Notes: generated by a model from the sequence alone, not told the origin. 64,000 nt of DNA from Guillardia theta CCMP2712 (GCF_000315625.1 NW_005434491.1:17199-81198), one strand, 5' to 3'. Counted from the stretch's first letter, positions 46,300-55,917 are shown. Made by a program: numbers and translations.

Positions 46300-47235
46300 T
46301 CAGACTATCGTGGGAAAAGCATCTTCATAAAATCTTCTCTCTAAATCTTCGGAATCATTGCTTGTATCTCGAAATGCGTCCCTCCAATCAGCTAGAGTTT
46401 CCTGTCCTGGAGCATGCAAATAATGGACAATATCTTCTGGACAGCACTCCTCCTGCTCTTCGACACAACCTCTCCATTTAATTCTGGCGTTGCTGCTGTC
46501 GTCGTCAAGATCTACGCCTTCGCCAGCGCTTGTATATGCGTCGTGGTCGTCCGGGTCAAAGGGGGTGGAATGCAAGGATTCAGACTCTTCCACACCCAGC
46601 AGCTCGTCCAAGGATGTATCGTTAGAAAGGAGTTGCAGATCAAGTGCTTCATCGTTTTCCCACATTTCGTCTCTAGAGGCTTCATCGCTGCAGCTTTTTG
46701 CTGTCGCAGGTTCGGCTTTGACGATGGTGCTCTTGACGTGAACATGACTTGACGTCTGAGTTTTGAGAGAGACTCGTCGAGGTCGGTGCCTCGAGTAAGG
46801 CCAGCGCGACACGCCTACTCTCCTGCACGCATTCTTCATGGCTGTCAATGAGATTCCCAGGAAAGCTGCGGCTTCCGTTTGCCGCATGTGGAACATGTTC
46901 TTAATGTCATTGAGACCCAGCACAAGGGATTTTTGACTATTCCTCTCTTTTTCTCCTCGTTTTCTCCTCGGAAAGACTTTCGTTTTGGTTGCCTTCGAGG
47001 GTATCAGCCCCTGGTTGGGATTTTCAACTGTGTTTCTACTTCTAAGATTTCGATGCATAGCTTTGTTCGTGTTCCCTTTCTGGACCGTAGATATGAGCAA
47101 GCTTTTGAACGAGCAAGCGCCGTATGTTTGACCATTGCTTTCCTTGGCATCCATTTCCATCTCGCTAACTTGTAGAATCGAATGACTTTTTCTCCCTCTT
47201 GCTTCTCCCTTCAGCCAACGGCCGTCTGTCAACAT
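46300..47235 (-). CDS. RWP-RK domain transcription factor
   Basis: A single exon whose middle contains a full RWP-RK DNA-binding domain: LGLNDIKNMFHMRQTEAAAF, LGISLTAMKNACRRVGV and the signature SRWPYSRHRP. RWP-RK factors (NIN-like and RKD groups) control nitrogen responses and gamete programmes in plants and algae. With only a short basic N-terminus and no PB1 domain it resembles the RKD type. The C-terminal half is acidic and may activate transcription. The start is ambiguous: ATG 47235 (MLTDGRWLKGE) or ATG 47160 (MEMDAKESNG). The frame is open further upstream without an ATG. The stop is at 46300. Confidence 0.85.
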   Translation of the reverse strand: MLTDGRWLKGEARGRKSHSILQVSEMEMDAKESNGQTYGACSFKSLLISTVQKGNTNKAMHRNLRSRNTVENPNQGLIPSKATKTKVFPRRKRGEKERNSQKSLVLGLNDIKNMFHMRQTEAAAFLGISLTAMKNACRRVGVSRWPYSRHRPRRVSLKTQTSSHVHVKSTIVKAEPATAKSCSDEASRDEMWENDEALDLQLLSNDTSLDELLGVEESESLHSTPFDPDDHDAYTSAGEGVDLDDDSSNARIKWRGCVEEQEECCPEDIVHYLHAPGQETLADWRDAFRDTSNDSEDLERRFYEDAFPTIV

Positions 47236-47982
47236 GTGCTTTTGTGTCCACCGACTCAAAATAAATGCGACTGACCCTCCTTTCTGCTTCTCTCCACTCT
47301 GCTCTTATACCTTTTCCTCTGCACGTCCTTTTGTCTTCTTGTCTGTTGCGTCCTCGTCCTCAGTCTCGTCTATGCACTCGTCCTTGTTGTTGTCCTCTCT
47401 GTTCTCGTCTACTTCATTGTCGATTCTTCTGGCTTTCCTTGCGCCTTTGTCGCAGATTTCGGAACCCTAAAACCCAAAACCAGCAGCCGCATCTTAGCAG
47501 CTTCTTCCCCACCCCACCCTCTTCCGTCCCCTCATCCCCGACCACCCCTTCTTTATACTAACAGAAAAGCTAAATGCAAGGGTAATGGGTGGTGACTAGG
47601 GTCGCAAGCATGAGGCTCATGCAACTGAGCCTGGTTTATTATAAGGTCATGGTCACGGAACGGCGCTTCTTCCCGACCAGTTGACATAAATCATTTGTGA
47701 CTCAACCGCAGGTGTCCTCTTCAAGGAGTTATTATTATTATTTAGCTCACTGAACCTCCGGCCGCCGGTTCCCACCCTATGGCATTAAGTTAACTCGACC
47801 GTACAGTTTTCCGCCGCAGTTGAACTCCCTAGGCCCGCTGACCGTTCGGGTCCCGGCGCGGCCCGGGGTGGACTCCCGGACTCCGAGGCTCATGCCTTCA
47901 TGGACCGACGGTTACCTAAGTCATGATCGTCAACTTAAGGTTTTAACGTGTTTAGAAGCGGCGGCGGCCGGGCCGCTGATCG
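47236..47982. other. Intergenic; CCCTAAA-like word and GC-rich island
   Basis: Pyrimidine-rich DNA (47280-47470) is followed by an ACCCTAAAACCCAAAACC word at about 47464. A GC-rich island (47690-47980) follows, with GTGACTCAACCG and CCGGCCGCCGG words. No gene is supported. This is the transition into the repeat-rich right end. Confidence 0.5.
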
Positions 47983-48590
47983 GATGGAGCGTATGCCAGC
48001 CGTGCCAGTCAGATAGCGCCGAGTTAACAAAACTCTCCTGTAAACCAAGACCGTCCGACGACTTACGTGGCGAGGCGGCCGATGTAGCGTGTGGGACGAA
48101 GAGGGGGCTTTCCTAGCCGTCTTGCTAAGGTTCTCTCATGTCTGGATGCTTGGGTTTCACATCCTAGCATACGGTACAGTCTATTGATGGAACGTATGCC
48201 AGCCGTGCCAGTCAGATAGCGCCGAGTTAACAAAAACTCTCCTGTAAACCAAGACGACTTACGTGTTTCGCGACGGCCAATGTAGCGTGTGGGACGAAGA
48301 GGGGGCTTTCCTAGCCGTCTTACTAAGGTCCCCTCATGTCTGGATGCTTGGGTTTCACATCCTAGCATACAGTCTATCTCTCATGTGCTCCTCAATTCTG
48401 GTTTTGTGTGCATTAAACTCGGTCTTGAGCAAAAACTGTCGTGTTACAACTAAGGTCGATGTGATATCTGCGTGACTTTGGACTAGTACAAGTCTAACAA
48501 ACTTGTATTCCGTCGCTATCTCTCATGTCAGCGGCTCCTCAATACTGGTTTTTGTGTGCATTAAACTCGGTCACCTTGAGCAAAAACAGT
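47983..48590. repeat. Direct duplication of about 200 bp plus a second 65-bp repeat pair
   Basis: A block starting GATGGAGCGTATGCCAGCCG at 47983 recurs as GATGGAACGTATGCCAGCCG at 48187. Both run through the GTGTGGGACGAAGAGGGGGC segment to CACATCCTAGCATAC with a few indels. A related pair follows at 48377-48440 and 48521-48590 (CTGGTTTTGTGTGCATTAAA type). The copies are noncoding. They border the retroelement array and may be subtelomeric satellite. Confidence 0.8.
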
Positions 48591-48594
48591 CACA

Positions 48595-49242
48595 GTGCCC
48601 CGCTGACCAGCTGCCTCAGGCTCCGCCTCCCTGTCGAAGCCGACTGCTTCGAGCTTGGTTGCTGCGCCTTCTAAAGAGAAGGGCAGCTCCTTCATCATGC
48701 GTCGAGCATCCTCCGTGGACTGAGCCGAGGAAAATGCATAGCTTGGACCCGTTCCAGGACTTGGTGTTCAACTTGAATCCTCCTCCATGTCGATGCCTTC
48801 AACTTTGATCTCGAGCCTATTAGCGATCTCCAACAAGACTCTCTTGACTCTTGCGATGGACGTGTTGCCGCCGTTGCACAGCCCCTCCATCTCCTTCCTC
48901 GTGAAGCGAGCCCGTACCGAGCTTGAGCTGAGCTCAAGGTAAGGAGAGAAGGTAGGAGGCGACCGAAGGCCAAGGTGAGGAGAGGCAACTCTCCTGACTG
49001 AGGCTGAGGAAGCTGAATGGAGGTAGAGTAGGTGGCGACCGAAGGCCAAGGTGAGGAGAGGCAACTCTCCTGACTGAGGCTGAGGAAGCCAAGAGAAGAC
49101 AGCAGAAGTAGAAAGTAGAAAGAGACCTCAGAAGCAGGGTTCGCATTGTAGGCCGTGTACTCCCAGTGCTCGCGCGCCTCTTTAGACTAGGATCAAATTG
49201 CAAAAGCCCACAATGAGGCAAAGCAACATTCTAGCATTCTAA
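48595..49242. mobile_element. A-type retroelement copy A0 with 5' inversion
   Basis: 48595-48909 is the reverse complement of an internal part of the A-unit ORF (equivalent to about 58580-58880). 48906-49242 is the A-unit 3' end in forward orientation, from GAGCCCGTACCGAGC to the CATTCTAATA tail. The two parts overlap by GCGA at 48906-48909. This layout is the product expected from twin priming during target-primed reverse transcription. It carries two 3' hairpin repeats, not three. Confidence 0.85.
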
Positions 49243-49569
49243 TAGGGAAGGAAAACAAGCCTGGCAGCAAGGAGGCAGGAGCGGCTCAAGGTCATGGGCG
49301 GCATGAAGGGAAACAGAGAAGGGCTAACCAGCCCAGGAGAAGGTACAGCCTGGCCACACTGCGGGCGACGGCATGTGGGGGGGGGCAGGGGCAGGCAAGG
49401 CAACGGTACTTGGCGAAAACAAGAAGGGGGACCGGGATCGGAATTGGAACGGGCCCGGAGGACATCATCGGGCCGATCGTTACTGAAAACAGCTAATACG
49501 GAAGCAACCAGGCCTAAGGGGCCTATAGGACAATGGGCCAACCTCCCAAGGTTGGGAACCCCTTTAGAC
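49243..49569 (+). mobile_element. B-type retroelement 3' UTR fragment B0
   Basis: About 300 bases align with the 3' UTR of the B1 element at 55490-55790. Shared landmarks are GGAACGGGCCCGGAGGACA, AAGCAACCAGGCCTAAGGGG and GGCCAACCTCCCAAGGTTGG. It joins TTTAGGG repeats directly at the ttagacggg point, where B1 continues further. It represents an older, 5'-truncated B insertion. Confidence 0.85.
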
Positions 49570-49606
49570 GGGTTTAGGGTTTAGGGTTTAGGGTTTAGGG
49601 TTTAGG
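49570..49606 (+). repeat. Interstitial telomeric repeat (TTTAGGG)5
   Basis: Five perfect plant-type telomere heptamers separate the B0 3' end from the B1 leader. The G-rich strand is the plus strand. Confidence 0.97.
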
Positions 49607-49737
49607 AGGCGCCGTTATTTTCGGCACAGGCGCCGTTATTTTCGGCACCATGGCTCCCTGCCAGGTGTAGGGGAAGCCGCCAGGGCGCCAAGGAAGCTGC
49701 AAGCGAGAGGTTTGTATACTTCAAATAGCTTTCTAAG
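49607..49737 (+). promoter_or_regulatory. Retroelement 5' leader (shared A/B), copy in B1
   Basis: The segment GGCTCCCTGCCAGGTGTAGG ... TTCAAATAGCTTTCTAAGTA is essentially identical upstream of the B1 coding region and of A2 (57321-57431), A3 (59969-60086) and A4 (62665-62778). Sharing across units with different coding content suggests the internal promoter or 5' UTR of the family. In B1 the first 20 bases occur twice in tandem. Confidence 0.75.
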
Positions 49738-49763
49738 TATGGTTCTTCCGTGCAGATGAGAGA

Positions 49764-50954
49764 ATGGAACAAGGCTTAAACGAACTCGGACGATCCCAGA
49801 TGGTCACTTGCGAGAAGATGAGCAGAAGCAGCACGCACTTCACCTTCTCCACATGGTACAAGCAGGGTCATCACCAAGCAAAACTGGATCATGACTTTGC
49901 ATTACACCATTCATCTTGCACAGTAAGCTTAATATCGCAGACCGCAGAGGATTGCATCATAGGAGCCGCAGTCGACCACAGAGCACTTGTAGTGAATGTG
50001 AGCTCGCTCGATGCTGAGGGTAAGCAAGCCATCCCAAAGATTGAAATCCTCCCGCAAAGGAGGGATCGAGAAGCAACCCCTCGACGAAAGAAAAGGGTGG
50101 TCGAGATGGACAAGCTATCGGGAAGACTAGGCGTGGAATGGGCAATAGCACTTGATGAGGTGATAAAAGCGGCACAAGCTCTACATCAAGATTGCGACAT
50201 TCTCGAATTGATAACAACAGCCCTCCCCATCAAGGAAATTCCTCTACGAGGCTCCAGCGGGAAAAGACATGCATCCAAGATCCAGATGGATCTGAAACGC
50301 AAAATCAAGCAACTTCACAAGGATTTAAGAAACGCTTCAGAAATTCCAGACTTTATTGATCGAGCACACAAGGAGTCGAGCTTACATGCAGAAATAAGAG
50401 AGAATATGACCAAATTCAAGGAGATCTGCGCAGCACAAGACCAAGAGATATTTCTGAAAGCATGCGAAGAACGAAGAAGACGCTTGGGCACGATAGGGAG
50501 TAAAGAGTCTCAAAATGCAATGGGCAAGAAGTCAGACTTTAAGCCCAAAGCCCCAATGCTGACGGTCAACTTTCACTGCCCGGCCAGAGAAGTGCCACCC
50601 AAACACAATCGAACTTACGTCATGGAGCGATCTCCAGCCAGCGCTGCAACAGCCGGAGACAGCATATCTTCAAGAACTGAACCCGTTAATCGAGACATTC
50701 CTCCAGAGCAACTCCAAAGAAGCAAGCAAAACTTTTTGGAGTGCAAGACATCAAACCATGCTGCACGTCGAGGTTCTCGGGACGAGGAACCCGGCAACAC
50801 TGACACAAAAGCTGTTCATAACTCTGGCGCCTGCACACGCAATCGTACCCATCATCCGAGGACTGATCACACAGCCAGGAGGGTGGCGCCTGGAAGGATA
50901 CAAAAACATCGAGCAACTTCTCCCCATGAGATTGGCAAGAGATCTAGAAGATGA
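49764..50954 (+). CDS. B1 frame 1: endonuclease C-terminus and basic linker
   Basis: 396 codons from ATG 49764. The first ~90 residues resemble the C-terminal end of an APE-type LINE endonuclease: FTFSTWYKQGHHQAKLDHDF and then GAAVDHRALVVNV, the DH motif that normally closes the domain. The catalytic N-terminal motifs are absent. The remainder is charged and helical, the usual region between endonuclease and RT. The frame then passes into the next one by a +1 shift near 50730, either mutation or recoding. Defective as an endonuclease. Confidence 0.65.
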   Translation: MEQGLNELGRSQMVTCEKMSRSSTHFTFSTWYKQGHHQAKLDHDFALHHSSCTVSLISQTAEDCIIGAAVDHRALVVNVSSLDAEGKQAIPKIEILPQRRDREATPRRKKRVVEMDKLSGRLGVEWAIALDEVIKAAQALHQDCDILELITTALPIKEIPLRGSSGKRHASKIQMDLKRKIKQLHKDLRNASEIPDFIDRAHKESSLHAEIRENMTKFKEICAAQDQEIFLKACEERRRRLGTIGSKESQNAMGKKSDFKPKAPMLTVNFHCPAREVPPKHNRTYVMERSPASAATAGDSISSRTEPVNRDIPPEQLQRSKQNFLECKTSNHAARRGSRDEEPGNTDTKAVHNSGACTRNRTHHPRTDHTARRVAPGRIQKHRATSPHEIGKRSRR

Positions 50955-52317
50955 AACCCACACGGCAACCTTCTTTGCAGTCAACGGATGTACCATGAAC
51001 GGAACCTGTGCAAGAGCTGAATGTCAAACAAAAGGACGACTGATTCCGCTGTATGACAAAAGCCAGAAAAACGGAGAAGCATCAATCCTCTTCTTCTGCA
51101 AAAACTGTCAATCACTGACTTCCGTCAAACCACCGGACTTCGAACCCCCAGAGCAAATCAATCAACACCCGACCAGGGACGTAGAGATAGCTTACCCGCT
51201 GGAGCCAGGCGAGATCCAAGTATGGATTCAAAAACTGGCCAACCGGAAAGCAGCAGGCATGGATTTGATTTCAAACGAGATTCTGAAAGCTCTGCCTGAC
51301 AGTGCAAAGGAGGAAATAGGCAAGACAATCAGCAACGCCTTGATCGGAGACAAGCAAACACTAAAGATGCTCGCGAGAGTTAGGCTCCTCCCAAAAAATG
51401 AGAAAAGACCTATATGCGTCCTCTCCTCGGTAACGCGGATCTTCCAGGCAGTCATAGCGCACAGACTGGCAAAAGCTGCTGAAAAACATAAGCTACTCAC
51501 TAACAACCAGGAAGGTTTCAGACCAGAGGGAGGAACGATCAGGCAGGGTCATCGTCTACTCAACATCATCGAGGAGGCTCAGAGTAATCAACACAACCTC
51601 ATCCTGCTGTACCTCGACTTTGCAAACTTCTTTAACAATGTGGCAGTCGAATCCATTGCAAAAATCATGGAAGTATATGGCTTTCACCAGTGTGATGTAG
51701 ACGTCGCAATCAGTTGTAGCCAAGGGATAGCGCTGCAAATTCAGACAGAGAGGTTCGAAACAGCAGCCATCCCACTTCTCAGAGGATTACCCCAAGGCAG
51801 CCCCGCAAGTCCGCCAAAAACAAATCTTCTGCTCAGCATCTTGTCCAGACAACTTGATCAACAACAAGACGAGATTGCAACTCAACACCCTAATAATCTG
51901 TCATTTGCAGACGACCTTGTCCTGATAGCACATTCAGTGAGAGAGATGAAAACGCTTGTTCAAGTGGTAGAACGATTCTGTCGATGGAGTGGATTAGAAC
52001 TGAACACGAAGAAATCTGAAATCACCAGCTTTGATTATCGGCTAAGGAGGGAGATCCCAGGAACACAGACCATTAAGTTCTTCGACGAGGAGTTTGTGAA
52101 CCTACCACCGACAAAATGGTTCAAATATCTAGGGATCCGGATCAGCTTGTGGAGACCAGGAGGAAGAGGCAACAAGGCGCACACCTGCCCCTTCACGTGG
52201 GGAGAGAAAGAACACATCTTGGAGAAGACAAAAGAACTGACAAAGCTGATTGAATCATGCTTACTCGGCAGCCCAAAAATATTACCTGGTGAAGGTAGGC
52301 ATCGTCAATATCTTTAG
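50758..52317 (+). CDS. B1 reverse transcriptase (non-LTR type)
   Basis: 519 codons. A Cys-rich segment (CTMNGTCARAEC, then FFCKNCQSL) precedes the RT core: NRKAAGMDLISNEIL (motif 0/1), RPICVLSSVTRIFQAVIAHR (motif 2), NQEGFRPEGGT, LLYLDFANFFNNV (motif A, first Asp), LRGLPQGSPASP (motif B), LSFADDLVLIAHS (motif C, FADD in place of YADD) and FKYLGIRIS. The catalytic Asp residues are present. It lacks its own N-terminus and the frame breaks shortly after the palm at 52317, so this copy is probably inactive. Family: LINE-like; clade not assigned. Confidence 0.9.
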   Translation: MLHVEVLGTRNPATLTQKLFITLAPAHAIVPIIRGLITQPGGWRLEGYKNIEQLLPMRLARDLEDETHTATFFAVNGCTMNGTCARAECQTKGRLIPLYDKSQKNGEASILFFCKNCQSLTSVKPPDFEPPEQINQHPTRDVEIAYPLEPGEIQVWIQKLANRKAAGMDLISNEILKALPDSAKEEIGKTISNALIGDKQTLKMLARVRLLPKNEKRPICVLSSVTRIFQAVIAHRLAKAAEKHKLLTNNQEGFRPEGGTIRQGHRLLNIIEEAQSNQHNLILLYLDFANFFNNVAVESIAKIMEVYGFHQCDVDVAISCSQGIALQIQTERFETAAIPLLRGLPQGSPASPPKTNLLLSILSRQLDQQQDEIATQHPNNLSFADDLVLIAHSVREMKTLVQVVERFCRWSGLELNTKKSEITSFDYRLRREIPGTQTIKFFDEEFVNLPPTKWFKYLGIRISLWRPGGRGNKAHTCPFTWGEKEHILEKTKELTKLIESCLLGSPKILPGEGRHRQYL

Positions 52318-53274
52318 ATACTCGGCGGTACTGGTGAGCCGCAGTGGTCTTGGTCAGACTTACAAACCTTAGATACCCTCTGGACCAGAGCATTCAAAAG
52401 AGCTATGGGATTGAGCAAGAGTACAAGCAACGCTATCTTTCACCTACCTTGGGACAGAGGAGGCCTCCAACTCCCCCATCCAGCACCCATCTTGGGAAGG
52501 GCGGCGATTCCGAAGTTCGGTATCTAGAGAAAGAAACGAATAAGAAATGCAGGGTGGATGATGATATCAAAAGCAGTCTGATACACAAACTAACAGCATG
52601 GTCCAACCAATGGGGGTGTCAAACAATAAACCAGCTACAACGAGAAATCAGATCGGGCAGACTCAAAGAGAACGAAGAGATAAGAGGACCGGAAAGACTC
52701 GCAATCTGGATAGCGGAAAAAATGCAGACCACCATCAGTTGGGAAATGATTGAAAGCAAGATGAAACCGGGGACAATAGCCATCTTACACGACCTGGAGG
52801 ACAAGATGCTCTCAGAAGAAAACTCCCTGCTGTCCGGAGAAAACTCCCTACCTACATCTCCTGCTCGGCAAGGCTGGGAGAGTTTTGCAAAGGCATGGAG
52901 ACTACTGCCCCAAGTAGGCTTCCACTCCATGACAAGTGTCTTACCCGTCCCAGATACCGAGGGCATCTCCCTGCACCTGCCCATCCGACTCTGGCCATTC
53001 CCAAAGCAAAGGGAACAAGCAGAAGAAATCCTTGCACAATATCTGCAAGCGAATGTCATCTGGGCAAAACTCGGACTTGAGCAGGCAGGAACAGGGAAGA
53101 GAAGAAGGCCAGCCAGGGAGGAGGGGAAGCCCCCAAACAAGAGAAGGAAAGGAAAAAGGGAGGCTAGCCCACATGAACTTCAGCCACACAAGAAACTAGC
53201 CAGACCGGACCAAGGGAGAGAGGAAACGAATACGAAGGCTTGCACCCGGGTAATTTTGAGGCGGTGGCTCCAAC
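52278..53274 (+). pseudogene. B1 post-RT region broken by frameshifts
   Basis: Coding similarity continues past the RT stop but in shifting frames: KYYLVKVGIVNIFRYSAVLV at 52279, LDTLWTRAFKRAMGLSKSTS near 52370, PWDRGGLQLPHPAPILGRAA near 52450, then a third frame through 53270 with PNKRRKGKREASP. The peptide order is that of a normal LINE thumb/connection region. At least two single-base shifts separate it from both neighbours. Confidence 0.7.
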
Positions 53275-55470
53275 ATGACCCCACCTGTTATGATGAAGGA
53301 AGGAATCAGCAAGAAAGATTCAGCCACACTTCAAGCAACATACCTTTCAAAGTTCAAGGAAACAGAGCCATCTTTGAGCGATCTCAAATTGAAGAAAGCA
53401 AGACCGTGGATCCACCAATACTCGGAATGGTTGGAAGCGTCGCTGGACTCGGCTCCCTTCGCATCTGCAACAAGGGAAGAGGACGGTAATAACCGAAGAG
53501 ACTGCAATCAAAGCATCCATCTGCTGCTGGAAATAGTTAATGCATTGGACGACGGCGAAACAGAAGCTACAGCATGGTGGCAACAACTCGAGGAGGTAGT
53601 ATCAGAGGTTCGCCAAGAAACAACACAACCATTGGCATACGAGTTTTTACAACACCTAGCAGAGATTACAGAATGCGACATCAGTACATTTCGTAACTGG
53701 CCTACCCTACACACACATCCCCAGGCTCTGGGCAAAAAGAGAGCAAGGGAACTGCACAGAGTGGTGGTTTGGATGGACAAACAACAGAGATTTCGCGAAC
53801 AAATCCTGGATACAATACATGTCATTCTGATAGGATGGAAGAATAACATTGATGAGATACCAGAAGGTTTTGAAATTATCAGCCGGGTCCCGAAAGGCGC
53901 TCAAATAGCTTATGCAGCAAACTTCTGGCAAACAGGGAATAGGTGCTTGACGAAAACTGTAGAGGAGCTATGGATACTAGTTGGGCACACATTCCCAACG
54001 TACTTGCGGGACCAGCTTCATGACAACATCCTCCCAACGTATGAGGAGCTGTGTAACAGACGAAGGGATCAGATCCAGCCGCGCAGCGATCATCAAGGCG
54101 GAAGGCATTTCACAGCAGCTATTGAAGGAGACATCACGCAGGGCAGAAAAAACAGATCCATGCGAATAGGATATGTTCTCCAACAACAAGAGATGACGTC
54201 AGGAGGAGGGATGAAAATCAATGGGAAGTGCAGCATCATTCGAGCGAACACAATCGCAATTGGCTTACTTCTGCAACATGTCCTTGAGGAAGGAATACAG
54301 ATCAAAAGGGGAAATCAAGTCACAATAATGTACCAGTCCACACGTTTCCACCGCTTTATGACAAATACGTTGCGAATGGATACCATGCGATACGAAGACG
54401 AACTGCTGGAGGACCTACATGATCGGTTACTCACTTGCATGAAGAAACTCGAAGGGAGGGGAATCAGGATCCGACTCCAACTAGCAAAAGAATCTCAGAG
54501 ACATATTCAAGAGGCAAAGGAAATGGCCAAGCAAGGAAAACAAGCATTTGCCTCGGGATGGGAGAAAGCAATCTACGATAGCCCAATGGAATTCATCATT
54601 GCAGGAGAAGAAAATCCTACATCAGGATTCGATCGCTTGAAGAAATGGGACTACATTATCAGACAACAGACAATGGTGGCAAGGATTCGAGCGGGAGACC
54701 TCACCTTGACAGAGAAATTCATGCTCGAAATGCATGTGGGAAGAGATTTACTAGGGAGAGGGTTCAAACAATGCGAAGGGTCAGTTACACGAACAGCTAT
54801 CCAAGCGATCACCTTCTCAGCACCGACGAGGAAGAAGCTCTTTCAATGGGGGAAAACTAACTCACCATGTTGTCCTCACTGTCCAGACCGAGAAGAAACC
54901 TGGGGACATGTTCAGCTTGCGTGTAGGCAATTCCAAGATATGATTCAAAAAGCACACAACGAAGTCATGAAGAAGATCAAGGTAAGACTGCAGCAGAGCT
55001 GGAGGAAACAAAGGGTACAGGTCAATTCATGGTGGGACACTCCAATACGCATCGTGATGGAAGCGATGGGGACTTCAATGCACCGAAAAGGGCAATGGAT
55101 ACCAGACGGTTGCTGCTACTTTGCAAGCATCAAACGCATTGTCCTCATCGAATTTGCAAGGACATCGGAATATGACGGAGTCGAACAAACAAGTCTGGAA
55201 TGCCTGAAGAAGAAATTTCAGGAAAAGGAAGAGAAATATGCCCCTCTGCGAGCAGCAATCACAGCTTTGCTACCTGACCATGAAGTGGAACAAGCAACAT
55301 TCATAGCAGGAGTGAAAGGATCGATCATGGAGAGGGAATGGCATGAGAATTTCAGGAGGCTAAGGGTGGATGACACGGAATGGGAAGGCATCAAGACAGC
55401 AGCAATCAAGCAACTGCTGGAGGTGCAACACATGCTATGGACGGCAAGAAGGGTAAGAGAGTCGATGTAG
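53275..55470 (+). CDS. B1 C-terminal ORF: RNase H-like region and CCHC finger
   Basis: 731 uninterrupted codons. The middle part (about 54100-54560) has the layout of RNase H: FTAAIEGD strand, SMRIGYVLQQQ strand, a helix IIRANTIAIGLLLQHVLEEG, VTIMYQSTRF strand, and a final helix EAKEMAKQGKQA like the gNexAD end of LINE RNase H. The acidic catalytic residues expected in these places are mostly replaced, so activity is doubtful. Near the end a CPHC...H...C finger (SPCCPHCPDREETWGHVQLA) matches the LINE C-terminal zinc knuckle. It is longer than usual for this part, and its integrity contrasts with the broken frames upstream. Confidence 0.75.
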   Translation: MTPPVMMKEGISKKDSATLQATYLSKFKETEPSLSDLKLKKARPWIHQYSEWLEASLDSAPFASATREEDGNNRRDCNQSIHLLLEIVNALDDGETEATAWWQQLEEVVSEVRQETTQPLAYEFLQHLAEITECDISTFRNWPTLHTHPQALGKKRARELHRVVVWMDKQQRFREQILDTIHVILIGWKNNIDEIPEGFEIISRVPKGAQIAYAANFWQTGNRCLTKTVEELWILVGHTFPTYLRDQLHDNILPTYEELCNRRRDQIQPRSDHQGGRHFTAAIEGDITQGRKNRSMRIGYVLQQQEMTSGGGMKINGKCSIIRANTIAIGLLLQHVLEEGIQIKRGNQVTIMYQSTRFHRFMTNTLRMDTMRYEDELLEDLHDRLLTCMKKLEGRGIRIRLQLAKESQRHIQEAKEMAKQGKQAFASGWEKAIYDSPMEFIIAGEENPTSGFDRLKKWDYIIRQQTMVARIRAGDLTLTEKFMLEMHVGRDLLGRGFKQCEGSVTRTAIQAITFSAPTRKKLFQWGKTNSPCCPHCPDREETWGHVQLACRQFQDMIQKAHNEVMKKIKVRLQQSWRKQRVQVNSWWDTPIRIVMEAMGTSMHRKGQWIPDGCCYFASIKRIVLIEFARTSEYDGVEQTSLECLKKKFQEKEEKYAPLRAAITALLPDHEVEQATFIAGVKGSIMEREWHENFRRLRVDDTEWEGIKTAAIKQLLEVQHMLWTARRVRESM

Positions 55471-55871
55471 TCCGATGGGGGCAGGCGCGGCTCATGGGCA
55501 AGCCACCCATGGCGCATGGTCATGGGCTGCATGAAGGGAAGAAGAGAAGGGCTAGCCAGCAGGAGAAGGTACAGCCTTGCCACAGTGGGCGACTGCGTGT
55601 TGGGGGGGGAAGGGGCAGGAAGGTACAACGGAACTTAGCGAAAATAAGGAAGGGGACCGGGATCGGAATTGGAACGGGCCCGGAGGACAGCGTTACTGAA
55701 AACAACTAATACGGAAGCAACCAGGCCTAAGGGGCCTATAGGAGAATGGGCCAACCTCCCAAGGTTGGGAACCCCTTTAGACGGATCATTAGGCGAGAGA
55801 TGAGCGAAGAGCAATAGTTCTTAGCTATGAAACTTTTGACTAAGAGTCTAATAAACTCAAATAATAATAAT

Positions 55872-55917
55872 AGGGTTTAGGGTTTAGGGTTTAGGGTTTA
55901 GGGTTTAGGGTTTAGGA
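55872..55917 (+). repeat. Interstitial telomeric repeat (TTTAGGG)6
   Basis: Six perfect heptamers immediately follow the AATAATAATAAT tail of B1 and precede the truncated A1 unit. Confidence 0.97.

Larger units (their letters stand above)
49607..55871 (+). mobile_element. B-type non-LTR retroelement B1 (RT, RNase H-like, CCHC)
   Basis: It starts with the leader shared with A units (AGGCGCCGTTATTTTCGGCA, duplicated here) right after TTTAGGG repeats. It ends with TCTAATAAACTCAAATAATA and an AAT-rich tail abutting the next TTTAGGG tract. Inside are an endonuclease C-terminal remnant, a reverse transcriptase, an RNase H-like region and a CCHC finger. No LTRs are seen. Several frame breaks make this copy defective. 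The 3' UTR has a hairpin around CCAACCTCCCAAGGTTGG. Most of the endonuclease and any ORF1 are absent between leader and coding part, so this is probably an internally deleted copy. Confidence 0.88.
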
